From Alphaproteobacteria bacterium 33-17 (GTDB lineage Bacteria; Pseudomonadota; Alphaproteobacteria; Rickettsiales; 33-17): a stretch of 49,582 bases of DNA. The position numbers were made by a program, and so were the translations under genes. Positions 16,065 through 24,243 of this stretch are shown piece after piece (position 1 is the first letter of the stretch; the number at the start of each line of letters is the position of its first letter). Location of the stretch: contig MKSX01000024.1 in NCBI GenBank assembly GCA_001897445.1, positions 1-49,582 on the forward strand, read 5' to 3'. The notes under the pieces are model-generated. The model was not told the DNA's origin and searched no databases. It saw nothing but the letters and a program-made list of their open reading frames with translations.

Positions 16065-17130
16065 ATTCTTTCAGAAGCCTTACGCCATAGCCTTTTTTGC
16101 ACCAGGCTTTGGTCATTTCAAAAAGGTTTTTATATTCTTTGTCAATTTCAGTTAGCCTGCGGTATTTTCCTTTTTTTAGCACCCAAGGGTCTACACCTCT
16201 AAATTTTGGTGTTGTATTAAATTCCCCATTTCCATATTCTACAACTTTAAATATTTGATGAATATTAGGTAAATGCGCTAAAGCCTTATGTATTTTAGGA
16301 TCTTTAATTTTATAAAGTTTATCCAGTACTTCCTGGTCTACGCCATATTTTATATCATCAGCAGTAATTTGCTTGGCTGCAAACGTGCGCTTTAAAATTT
16401 TACTAAAATACTCATAGAAAACAAAATTCCATGGGCTGCTCCATAATTCTTCAGTAAATTCTAGCGATAATACAGCAAATTTTTTGGCAAGTAACTTATC
16501 GGTAAAATACCATGTGCCATTTTCAAAATGTAAATCCTGTATAATTTGATTAGCATCTATCTTATTAATTTTATTGAAAATTACGCCAGTATGAACAATA
16601 TATTGTATGCGGTCAGCGCATAAATCAGGCTGCGGGCGCTCTAGGGCAGTATATTCATGTAAATCAGGGTCAAGTTTTGAAATGCCGATGTCATATTTGC
16701 CAGTTACTTCGTCAACATGATACTTTTGTAAAAACTGTAGGTGAATTAAGTCCTGATACGATTTTTCTTCATTATCTTTGTAAAATAAATGGTCACCTAA
16801 ATGAGAAAAAGCTGTATGCGAAACATCATGAAGTAGCCCCGCAACTTGCTCAGCTATAGGAGCCTTTGCTTTTTGAAGCAATAGTAAAACCCCAATGCTA
16901 TGTTCATAACGGCTGAATTTGGGAGCCAGGCCAAAATAGACAAGAGGACCCGACTGATCAATATATTTAAGTCTTTGAACAGGCTTAGTTTTTATAAGCT
17001 CCTCAATTAATGGGCTTGTAATTTTTTCCTTACCCCAGACGGTATCAACAATAGTTTCAGCAAAAGAAATATTAATATGTAAAATGAAACTAAAAAGAAT
17101 GTAGCAGGCTGACTGCTTGAATTTCGGCAT
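16048..17130 (-). CDS. HD-domain phosphohydrolase with signal peptide
   Basis: This 360-residue protein belongs to the HD superfamily, in the branch of SAMHD1-like and YdhJ-like hydrolases. Metal ligands are visible as R-Y-E-H-S-I-G-V near residues 73-80 and L-L-H-D-V-S-H-T-A-F-S-H near 98-109, with a further Asp in D-L-C-A-D-R-I near 165-171. Unusually, the N-terminus is a clear signal peptide (K-F-K-Q then a hydrophobic run, ending near F-A-E, residue ~24), so this usually cytosolic enzyme type should be exported. It is the first gene of the HD-HAD-MFS-GNAT-GNAT series and overlaps the HAD gene by 17 bases. A nucleotide substrate is likely from the family but unproven. Confidence 0.85.
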   Translation of the reverse strand: MPKFKQSACYILFSFILHINISFAETIVDTVWGKEKITSPLIEELIKTKPVQRLKYIDQSGPLVYFGLAPKFSRYEHSIGVLLLLQKAKAPIAEQVAGLLHDVSHTAFSHLGDHLFYKDNEEKSYQDLIHLQFLQKYHVDEVTGKYDIGISKLDPDLHEYTALERPQPDLCADRIQYIVHTGVIFNKINKIDANQIIQDLHFENGTWYFTDKLLAKKFAVLSLEFTEELWSSPWNFVFYEYFSKILKRTFAAKQITADDIKYGVDQEVLDKLYKIKDPKIHKALAHLPNIHQIFKVVEYGNGEFNTTPKFRGVDPWVLKKGKYRRLTEIDKEYKNLFEMTKAWCKKGYGVRLLKEYALVF

Positions 17131-17197
17131 TTAAAAATCCAAAATTAAATTATTTCGTTAATTATTAGCTTTAATTTTACTTTTTGGCAAGTGGGGT

Positions 17198-18277
17198 TTA
17201 AAAAAATTTTGCAAGAGGAATGTCTTGAGGGTCGCTTTCATATCCATCTGGATCATCAAAAGGAGCGTCTGTATAGTTATTTTTCCTATAAAAATTTTCA
17301 GCTCTGGGTGATGATTCCATATGCAAGCTTTTAATATCAATAAATCTCAGCCACTCTTCTATTAAACTTAAGAATTGACTACCATAACCCTTATTCCTTA
17401 TGTTCTCATTTGTTAGACTTCTTACAGAACCAATTTTTGTTAGGGAATTGTTAGGAGACTCGGAACGCAGAACCGGAGTGTACAATAGAGTACATGAGGA
17501 TTCGAGTACTGAACCTGCGACAGAATTACCAGCAAAAATAGGGTTATGCATGAAGTCTATTGCCATAATACGAAGGGCAGCGCGCTTATTATCCCAGTGC
17601 TGGATATGGGAATATCCTATAACATCTGAACCTAAATAAAGCATTAAGTGCGTATGTTTATCATTTTCAAATGTCCATAAATAAGGGTCTTTAATACCAG
17701 CTTTATCAAAGAAATTCGTATTTCTGAATGATTTAGCGGCTTCAAACTCTTTAGGGTGAGAGCATTTTAGCATTCTAAGTCTGTTAAAACCAGATTTTCT
17801 GATTATATCGTCTATTAGTTCTCTTTTTCCAACGGTATATCCAGAAAACTTTCCTTGTTTATTATGTGCTTCTTCATTTGATATAAGATTATGTTTCAGG
17901 TTGCTATAAGCTTCTCTTGCGCCACTGTTTTCCCTCAAATAATCTCTAAACTTTATATTTAGTTCGATTTCAGGGTGGTTTTCTGGGTATACATGCAAGT
18001 GGAATTTATCTTTAGCAAAATAAAGCCGCATAGGAATGTTATATTCACCCTTATATTTATAGCCTAAATTTTCCAAAGCTGTAATTGTTGTTTTAGGATT
18101 TTTTACTTCTAAAATAATATCAATAATAGGCTTGGCATAAAGCCCTTGAACAGAAGTTGAACCTATGTGATATATGTTCATAATATTATCTTGCAAAGCT
18201 GTTGTAATCAAATTTGCTTCTTTTTCAAACATTTCGACCCAAGCAGGATTATAGGGTAAAATTTCAATCTTTTTCAT
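17198..18277 (-). CDS. GrpB-like nucleotidyltransferase fused to GNAT, with in-frame palindromic insert
   Basis: This 359-residue two-domain protein has an N-terminal GrpB/UPF0157 part (residues 1-~170). It shows the nucleotidyltransferase-like H-I-G-S-T-S-V near 41-47, followed by K-P-I-I-D-I-I near 53-59. The C-terminal part (~180-359) is a GNAT with R-N-K-G-Y-G-S. The GNAT domain is interrupted by 49 codons (17408-17554). Removing them joins R-I-M-A-I-D directly to E-N-I-R-N-K-G-Y-G, exactly the normal beta4-alpha3 junction of a GNAT. The insert DNA is a long palindrome (see separate entry). Both domain parts stay in frame, so the protein may still be made. GrpB-GNAT fusions are known; the cellular role is unclear. 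Confidence 0.85.
   Translation of the reverse strand: MKKIEILPYNPAWVEMFEKEANLITTALQDNIMNIYHIGSTSVQGLYAKPIIDIILEVKNPKTTITALENLGYKYKGEYNIPMRLYFAKDKFHLHVYPENHPEIELNIKFRDYLRENSGAREAYSNLKHNLISNEEAHNKQGKFSGYTVGKRELIDDIIRKSGFNRLRMLKCSHPKEFEAAKSFRNTNFFDKAGIKDPYLWTFENDKHTHLMLYLGSDVIGYSHIQHWDNKRAALRIMAIDFMHNPIFAGNSVAGSVLESSCTLLYTPVLRSESPNNSLTKIGSVRSLTNENIRNKGYGSQFLSLIEEWLRFIDIKSLHMESSPRAENFYRKNNYTDAPFDDPDGYESDPQDIPLAKFF
17408..17554. repeat. Family D: in-frame palindromic element inside the GNAT domain (RPE-like)
   Basis: This 147-bp segment lies in frame within the GrpB-GNAT gene. Its ends are long imperfect inverted arms: from AGACTTC at 17415 inward, and from GAAGTCT at 17558 inward on the other side, with matching blocks AACC, ATTTTTG and AATT spaced alike over ~38 bases. 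The read-through peptide is low in similarity to any GNAT and rich in Ser/Leu. The behaviour matches Rickettsia palindromic elements (established knowledge), though I cannot assign it to a known family. Confidence 0.85.
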
Positions 18278-18350
18278 GGGATTTGCAATATGTAATTTAT
18301 AAAACTTATATACTAAATTTGGGCATACTTAGCAAATTTTTAACAGGTCA

Positions 18351-18463
18351 TTGCGAAAAACGCCAAAGCGTTTATTCGCTTAAAAATGGGTGTTAAGTTT
18401 AAAAATAGTTCACTGGACTATTTTTAAACTTCCCCCCGCTCACCCATTTTTAATCTCTTAAAC
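18351..18463. repeat. Family A structured repeat, copy 3
   Basis: This is the same element and orientation as 5214-5324. The inner stem arms are AAGTTTAAAAATAGT and ACTATTTTTAAACTT (15 bp, perfect), loop TCACTGG. The far end overlaps the stop codon of the minus-strand acetyltransferase at 18458, so the element sits directly at that gene's 3' end and could terminate it. Confidence 0.85.
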
Positions 18464-19081
18464 TTGCTTCCTCAAACTCTCAATATCCCCTGTAGCAATA
18501 TACGCAGCATTTGCTGATAATTTTTCAATATCCCAGTCCCACCATTTAAGTTCTAATAAAAACTCTATATTCTTACTATCAAACCTTTTTCTGATTTCTG
18601 CCGCAGGATTTCCGCCTACAATTGTGTATGGTTCAACGTCTTTTGTAACAACAGAATGCGCTCCAATAATTGCTCGGTCTCCAATTTTGACGCCTGGCAT
18701 AATGGTTGCAGAGTTGCCGATCCAAACGTCATTACCTATAACTGTATCACCTTTACTTTGGCTATTGAGTGGCACATTAGACCAGCTTTTGCCAAATATC
18801 ATGAAAGGATAAGTCGATAAACCATTCATAGCATGATTACCGCCATTCATAATAAAACGCACACCCGTTGCTATTTGGCAGAATTTACCAATAATAAGTT
18901 TGTCACCTATAAAATCGAATAAATACAATACATTTTTCTCAAAATTATAAACACTCTCTAGATCATCGTAATATGTATAATCCCCAACAATAATTTGAGG
19001 ATTTGTGATAATATTTTTCAGATAACAAGTTCTGGTAATATTAGGAATAGGGTAAAGAGTATTCGGGTCTGGATGCAGCAT
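18458..19081 (-). CDS. Hexapeptide xenobiotic O-acetyltransferase (CatB/Vat-like)
   Basis: This 207-residue left-handed beta-helix acetyltransferase of the XAT group includes chloramphenicol (CatB) and streptogramin (Vat) acetyltransferases. The catalytic-His region M-N-G-G-N-H-A-M-N-G lies near residues 78-87 and S-T-Y-P-F just after. Hexapeptide repeats run through T-V-I-G-N-D-V-W-I-G, A-T-I-M-P-G-V-K-I-G and A-I-I-G-A-H-S-V-V-T, followed by P-Y-x-I-V-G-G-N-P-A. The C-terminal helix ends at a stop overlapped by a family A repeat. Whether it confers drug resistance cannot be read from sequence; many chromosomal members do not. Confidence 0.9.
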   Translation of the reverse strand: MLHPDPNTLYPIPNITRTCYLKNIITNPQIIVGDYTYYDDLESVYNFEKNVLYLFDFIGDKLIIGKFCQIATGVRFIMNGGNHAMNGLSTYPFMIFGKSWSNVPLNSQSKGDTVIGNDVWIGNSATIMPGVKIGDRAIIGAHSVVTKDVEPYTIVGGNPAAEIRKRFDSKNIEFLLELKWWDWDIEKLSANAAYIATGDIESLRKQV

Positions 19082-19186
19082 ATTACAAATCCATTCTTAA
19101 GTAATTGAAACTTATATCATTTATATATCCAGGTCTTGAATATTCAAGTAAAATACAAAGGTATTTTACTTTATATTTACTCCAAA

Positions 19187-21433
19187 TTAACTAAACCTTA
19201 TCCAGCTAAAGTCTCGTTGCATCTCATATATATTATTACTAATAGGGTCGACTGATGTTAGATTAATCCACCCGCCGTTTACAAGTTGCTGTAACACTTC
19301 TTGTCTGCCTATAACATCGGATATAACGCCGTTCTGAGCGTATATAACAACTAAAAGCCTTACAGGTTCGTGGTATGCAGTATCGTCATCAAGATATATT
19401 GATTGAAGGGCAGGGCCATGCATAAGATCACTTGCATTTCCTTGCATAATCCCTATTTTGCTTGTAATATTTTGGGTTATTTTACTTCCACCACCATATG
19501 CAACGTTGTCAAGACTTGCAAATAGGTATTGCAAATTAATCCATTTAGCAACAATAACAGGGGCGGTAAGGATTTTCTCAAGCAAACTTCCGTCTTCATC
19601 AATTTCTGAGTTATATGAATGCAGGAATGACTTGCCAAGTAAATTAATATTCTTTGTAAAATGTCTTGGGGCAATAATAATTGAACTATTACCAGCTAAT
19701 CCCCATTCTGGTCTTGTTTCAGCCCAGTTAACGCTTTTGGTAGTAATTGCATTATTTACATCAATTTTATCGGCATTAAGACCCATAGAACTTGCGCGCC
19801 AGATATTATTTAAATACTTAGCTTTAGAAAGGTCATGATTTATGTTGCGAATATTTTCACTAACTTCATTAGGATAGTTTTTATATATTTGTATATCGTC
19901 TGTAGTTGTATTATGTTCTGCTGCTATAAAATGCGTATCATCTGGAATACAAATATCCTGAGACTTTAGATATTCTCTAACTTTTGCCTCATTTAATATA
20001 GCCGCTAAAACTTTAGCATTTATGCCGCCGCTATGACCACCACACGCCCCACAATCAAGTGAAGCTGAATATGGATTATTCTGCGATTTACTACCATGAC
20101 CGCACAAAAACACAAACTTTGCAAAATTCTTTGTAAAGCCTGTTTGCTTTAAAAAATTCTCCGCATAAGCACATTGTTCGGTAAGACTAATGCCGTAAAT
20201 CTCTCTTTTATTGTCTTGTAAAGTATATAATGAAGGTACGGTATTTATATCTGGTCTGATATTGAGTATAAATTTGTTTATAAATTTAGATGTTTGAAGT
20301 GGAAAAAGCGTCTTGAAAAAACTATAGATTCCAAACCACCCGCCAAGCGCCTCAACAAGCGCGAAAGGTGCGGTAAATGCATATTTTAAAGCCTGATAAA
20401 ATGCTTTAAAGGTATCTAAACACTTTTTCCCCCATTTATCGCGCAGGAATCTGCCTTGTGAACATACTGGTATTTCTTTAATATTATGCTTAGGGGCAAG
20501 CAGCACAGGGCAGTTAGCTGATTTTTGCTTATCATGAAACTTATCAACTATTACAGGCACACCAAAAAAGCCTGCATATCCAAGCGTTTCGTAATTACCC
20601 GTAGATTCAATAGCTCTTCTTAGTGGCTCAGATCTTACGTCAATACAAAAAACAAATTGTGCATCAGGAATAGTACTTGTAATATTATATTCCTGTCTAA
20701 TGAGTGGATACAGAAAATCTTTATATTTTTGCTCAGAATTTGTTATTTTACTAATTACATTTGTCTGATCTTGAGTACTTTCAGATATTTTATATTCTGA
20801 TGCATCAGACCATAAAACAACTGCCATTACAAGTCTCACAGCAAGATAGTCATTGAATGATACAGGATAAACAGGTGGGCATGCAGGATCTTGCCAATCC
20901 ACCTGATTTTTAATATATCCAGCCCATCCAGGTAAGGAAGTCAGTAAAAACCTTAAAAAATCAGTGTAATTACTTTCATCAATCCCTAGTTTTTTAAGTG
21001 ATAATGTAATAACAATATCAGGATTAGCCGGAAGGGATCTTAAAAACTGAATAGATTTTTTATCATTTTTATGAAATTCTTTGTCATAAACTGCTAGCAT
21101 TTTCCATGCGTTAAATAAGCCTTTTTCTCTGAATGGCATTTTAATAGTAGCCTGCCCATTATCAAAATAAGCCTGAAGCCATTTTATGCTATGAATATTA
21201 ATATCTTCTAATTGTTTAGGTATATCGGTATTCTGAAAATACGAGTTTGCAAGAGATAACGCATTTTCAAAAGGTATTCCTTCTAACCCCGATAAAGGAT
21301 TCTTTGCGATAAAACTTTGCAAAGGCCAGAGTGGCGCTATAACCTGCCATGCTTCGTTAATAGCATTTAAAACGTGCTCAGGAGCATTATATTCTTTACG
21401 TGAGAATAGGTTTCTTGCTTGCATTTTTCTCAT
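19187..21433 (-). CDS. dabA: DabA-type inorganic carbon transporter subunit (DUF2309)
   Basis: This 748-residue protein is of the DUF2309/DabA family, the carbonic-anhydrase-like peripheral subunit that, with a membrane partner, drives vectorial CO2 hydration and HCO3- accumulation. The zinc-site pattern is visible: C263 and D265 in F-C-I-D-V-R-S-E-P, and H446 in C-G-H-G-S with C461 in D-C-G-A-C-G-G-H. The 2- and 15-residue spacings match the characterised DabA (C351/D353, H524/C539 in Halothiobacillus). It is at the short end for the family. ATG is preceded by AAGGA. It lies 12 bases after the membrane subunit gene, so the pair is an operon. Confidence 0.92.
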   Translation of the reverse strand: MRKMQARNLFSRKEYNAPEHVLNAINEAWQVIAPLWPLQSFIAKNPLSGLEGIPFENALSLANSYFQNTDIPKQLEDINIHSIKWLQAYFDNGQATIKMPFREKGLFNAWKMLAVYDKEFHKNDKKSIQFLRSLPANPDIVITLSLKKLGIDESNYTDFLRFLLTSLPGWAGYIKNQVDWQDPACPPVYPVSFNDYLAVRLVMAVVLWSDASEYKISESTQDQTNVISKITNSEQKYKDFLYPLIRQEYNITSTIPDAQFVFCIDVRSEPLRRAIESTGNYETLGYAGFFGVPVIVDKFHDKQKSANCPVLLAPKHNIKEIPVCSQGRFLRDKWGKKCLDTFKAFYQALKYAFTAPFALVEALGGWFGIYSFFKTLFPLQTSKFINKFILNIRPDINTVPSLYTLQDNKREIYGISLTEQCAYAENFLKQTGFTKNFAKFVFLCGHGSKSQNNPYSASLDCGACGGHSGGINAKVLAAILNEAKVREYLKSQDICIPDDTHFIAAEHNTTTDDIQIYKNYPNEVSENIRNINHDLSKAKYLNNIWRASSMGLNADKIDVNNAITTKSVNWAETRPEWGLAGNSSIIIAPRHFTKNINLLGKSFLHSYNSEIDEDGSLLEKILTAPVIVAKWINLQYLFASLDNVAYGGGSKITQNITSKIGIMQGNASDLMHGPALQSIYLDDDTAYHEPVRLLVVIYAQNGVISDVIGRQEVLQQLVNGGWINLTSVDPISNNIYEMQRDFSWIRFS

Positions 21434-21445
21434 AGATATCCTTTT

Positions 21446-22765
21446 CTAATATTTATAATGATTATGATGAGCAGTAATTGTTTTATGCATAGGCTGGCTT
21501 GCATTTAAACCCTTAACATATAGTTTTAAGAACCATGAGTTAAGCAAATTAGATGAAATTTTGTTACCAAATAATGTCAAAAGCCATGACGCGATTAAAA
21601 CCGTAATGCCTATTATATGAAGGCTATTAAGTTTAGAAGGCATATCTATGTTTTGCGCTGCTAAATATTTGTATATAATACCAACGCTTATTCCATAAAT
21701 GAAGGCAAATATACTACTTGCAAAAATTGCATCAATCATATGCCTAACATTTTTATTTTGCAAAAGTGGCAATGTAATTTGCGTGCATGCAATATATGCT
21801 ATAACGACTAACATTATATTAGTATCAAATATGAATATATTTTTATCACTTGTTATGCTGAAAATATATGCGCCTAACATGCCGCAAACAGATGCTAACA
21901 AGAAGCCACTTAAACTAACATTCTTTATCTCGTTTCTGTTTTCTTTAGCAATACTTCCTGATGTAAGGAGCAAATATGCCTTAAATAATCCATGCCAGCA
22001 TAAATGAGCAATTGCAGCCGAGAAAAGTCCAAGTCCGCACTGAACCATCATAAATCCCATTTGTCCCATAGTAGAGCAAGCAAGCATGCGTTTGTTATCG
22101 TTTTGTAACAGTTTCCAGAATGTGCCTAAAAATGCGGTAAGCATTCCAAATACGAATATTATATCTAAAGTCCATCGATTGGCTAAATAAAGTGGTGCAA
22201 GCCTTGCTAATACAAAACCACCGCCATTAACTAAACCTGCGTGCATTATAGCAGAAACAGGAGTAGGGGAATTGAGAGAGCTTATAAGCCATTTATGCAT
22301 TGGCCATATTGCAGATTGTGCCATGCTTCCAAAAAGAATAAGTAGAATAGGTAATGTAATATTATGATTTAATGCATTAGCATTAATTTCACTTATTAAA
22401 AAACTATCACTTAAATCATATAATAAATATAAACCTATTGAAATTGATACACTCGATAAAGCGAAGTTTTTAGCTGCAAGTTTGCCTGATTCATAAGCAG
22501 CATTCCATTCTTTTTTATGAACCATTAGGTTTACTAAAATGCCATTGCTTACAATCCAACTTAATACGAACAAAATTATATTATCGGCAGAAACCAGTGA
22601 AATAACGGAAAGAATAAGTAAACTTAAACGAATAAGGAACTTTGAATAATTCTTATCGCCTTTAAGGTATGTTTTTGAAAAACTCAATATAGTAATACCA
22701 ACAAAGCTAACAAGCGTAATCATTACTATAGCAAGCCTATCAATATAAAATAGCGTATCTACCAT
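21446..22765 (-). CDS. dabB: DabB-type proton-channel subunit (NuoL/MrpA-like)
   Basis: This 439-residue membrane protein is related to NuoL/NdhF/MrpA antiporter-like subunits and adjacent to dabA, the usual DAB arrangement. Family features include P-x-P-V-S-A-I-M-H-A-G-L-V-N-G-G-G near residues 170-186 (quinone-oxidoreductase-family helix 7-8 motif), and H-L-C-W-H-G-L-F-K-A-Y-L-L-L near 255-268 with the conserved Lys. I place the start at ATG 22765 because GGAGGGAGC lies 6 bases upstream; the frame could extend to 22837 but that region is AT-rich leader. It probably lets protons in to power the DabA reaction. The gene is divergent from an NhaC antiporter. Confidence 0.9.
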   Translation of the reverse strand: MVDTLFYIDRLAIVMITLVSFVGITILSFSKTYLKGDKNYSKFLIRLSLLILSVISLVSADNIILFVLSWIVSNGILVNLMVHKKEWNAAYESGKLAAKNFALSSVSISIGLYLLYDLSDSFLISEINANALNHNITLPILLILFGSMAQSAIWPMHKWLISSLNSPTPVSAIMHAGLVNGGGFVLARLAPLYLANRWTLDIIFVFGMLTAFLGTFWKLLQNDNKRMLACSTMGQMGFMMVQCGLGLFSAAIAHLCWHGLFKAYLLLTSGSIAKENRNEIKNVSLSGFLLASVCGMLGAYIFSITSDKNIFIFDTNIMLVVIAYIACTQITLPLLQNKNVRHMIDAIFASSIFAFIYGISVGIIYKYLAAQNIDMPSKLNSLHIIGITVLIASWLLTLFGNKISSNLLNSWFLKLYVKGLNASQPMHKTITAHHNHYKY

Positions 22766-22892
22766 TTTAAGCTCCCTCCATTTATAGTGATAAATTTCAG
22801 CTTGGATAATATTAGAATTTTTTTTATAAGAAAACACTTAAGTTTATTTTTTTGAATTTTTTTATAAAAACAAAAGAATAAAGCCATTTTAT

Positions 22893-22940
22893 TTGCATTA
22901 CTTTAATTAACTAATTATAGTGGTTGTTTAATTAGCTAAT
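22893..22940 (+). promoter_or_regulatory. Promoter with two operator-like direct repeats before the NhaC gene
   Basis: TTGCAT (22893-22898), a 17-base spacer and TATAGT (22916-22921) form a sigma70-like promoter. TTAATTAACTAAT (22903-22915) fills most of the spacer, and TTAATTAGCTAAT (22928-22940) sits at about +1 to +13. The two 13-mers differ by one base and start 25 bases apart. This placement is what a repressor site would show, although the sequence is very AT-rich. Confidence 0.55.
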
Positions 22941-22953
22941 ATTGGAGGTTGTC

Positions 22954-24243
22954 ATGGCTTTTTTATCTGCTTTTACGCCTATTTTGATTTTCGTTTCGCT
23001 ATTTGTAGGAAGTGGCATTTATTATACATCTATTGGCACTGAAAATGCTTTTTATCAGCTGTCTCCTTTAGTGGCTATTATTCCTGCGATAATGGTTGGT
23101 TGGGTTAATTATAAAGGAAATTCTGATGCAAAAATGAATGCTTTCTTAGATGGGGTAAGGCATAAAGATATTATAGCAATGTGCATAATATTCCTGCTTG
23201 CGGGGGCTTTTAGTGAAGTAACTAAAGCTATAGGCAGTACTGATGCAACAGTAAATCTTGCCATATCTTTTATACCTTCAAAATTTTTACTTATTGGAAT
23301 ATTTCTAACGGCTGCTTTTATTTCTACGGCAATAGGAACTTCTATGGGAACAATAGCAACAATTGCGCCTATTGCAGCGGGATTAAGCGCTCAGGCAGAT
23401 ATAATGCCGGCTTTAGCAATCGGTACCGTTGTTGGTGGAGCTATGTTTGGTGATAACCTGTCACTAATATCAGATACTACAATTGCTTCTATCATGTCAC
23501 AAGAGGCAGATTTTAAAAAGAAACTCAAACTAAATGCTAAGGTTGCAATAGTTGCTTCCATCATTACAATCATATTCTTATTAATGCAATCAGGAACAGG
23601 TGCTGAAATACAGCCAAAAGATTATAATTTTATTTTAGTAACGCCTTATCTTTTGCTAATAATTCTGGCGCTTACTGGTATAAATGTTTTTGTTGTATTA
23701 ATTGCGAGCATTATTTTTAGCTGCGCGCTCGCTAATATGCAAAACCCAGACCACGCTTTAATGTTTATCAGTAGCCATATTACCAAGGGCTTTTCAAGCG
23801 TTCATGAAATCATGCTCTTATCGCTTATGGTTGGTGGGCTTTCAGGTTTAGCTGGTAAAGCAAATCAGCATTTAGCTGAAAAAATATCTGTCTGGATTAA
23901 GGCATCGGGTGGGGGCATGAAAATGTCGCAGTTTTTAATTGCTAAAACTGTGAGCATATTTAACTTGCTGCTTGCTAATAATACTATTGCTATCATTTTT
24001 AGTGGTGAGATTGCAAAAGATATTTCCAGAAAACAATCTTTGCCTGCCCATTATAGTGCGGCATGGCTTGATATATTTTCATGTGTGATTCAGGGAATTA
24101 TTCCTTATGGTGCGCAAATACTACTTGCAAGTACTGTTGCTAAAGTCTCCCCATTATCAGTAACGCCATATGTTTATTACTGCTTTATTTTAGGTTTGGT
24201 AACCATAGCTCATATTTTATATTTTAAGCCAAAAGATGAATAA
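22954..24243 (+). CDS. NhaC-family Na+/H+ antiporter
   Basis: This 429-residue polytopic antiporter of the NhaC superfamily shows the two half-repeats typical of the group. I-S-T-A-I-G-T-S-M-G-T-I-A-T-I-A-P-I lies near residues 123-140, G-D-N-L-S-L-I-S-D-T-T-I-A-S near 165-178, and a second-half equivalent L-A-N-N-T-I-A-I-I-F-S-G near 330. I start at ATG 22954 with GGAGG 5-9 bases upstream; the in-frame TTG at 22942 is less likely. It overlaps a kinase gene by 8 bases and is divergent from dabB, so ion/pH balance may be linked to bicarbonate uptake. The exact substrate (Na+/H+, malate/lactate or amino-acid exchange) cannot be settled from sequence. Confidence 0.87.
   Translation: MAFLSAFTPILIFVSLFVGSGIYYTSIGTENAFYQLSPLVAIIPAIMVGWVNYKGNSDAKMNAFLDGVRHKDIIAMCIIFLLAGAFSEVTKAIGSTDATVNLAISFIPSKFLLIGIFLTAAFISTAIGTSMGTIATIAPIAAGLSAQADIMPALAIGTVVGGAMFGDNLSLISDTTIASIMSQEADFKKKLKLNAKVAIVASIITIIFLLMQSGTGAEIQPKDYNFILVTPYLLLIILALTGINVFVVLIASIIFSCALANMQNPDHALMFISSHITKGFSSVHEIMLLSLMVGGLSGLAGKANQHLAEKISVWIKASGGGMKMSQFLIAKTVSIFNLLLANNTIAIIFSGEIAKDISRKQSLPAHYSAAWLDIFSCVIQGIIPYGAQILLASTVAKVSPLSVTPYVYYCFILGLVTIAHILYFKPKDE

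Noticed and set aside
17158..17340. Possible 60-aa minus-strand gene at the end of the GrpB-GNAT gene
   Set aside because: It overlaps the GNAT C-terminus in another frame, and its peptide has no recognisable features.
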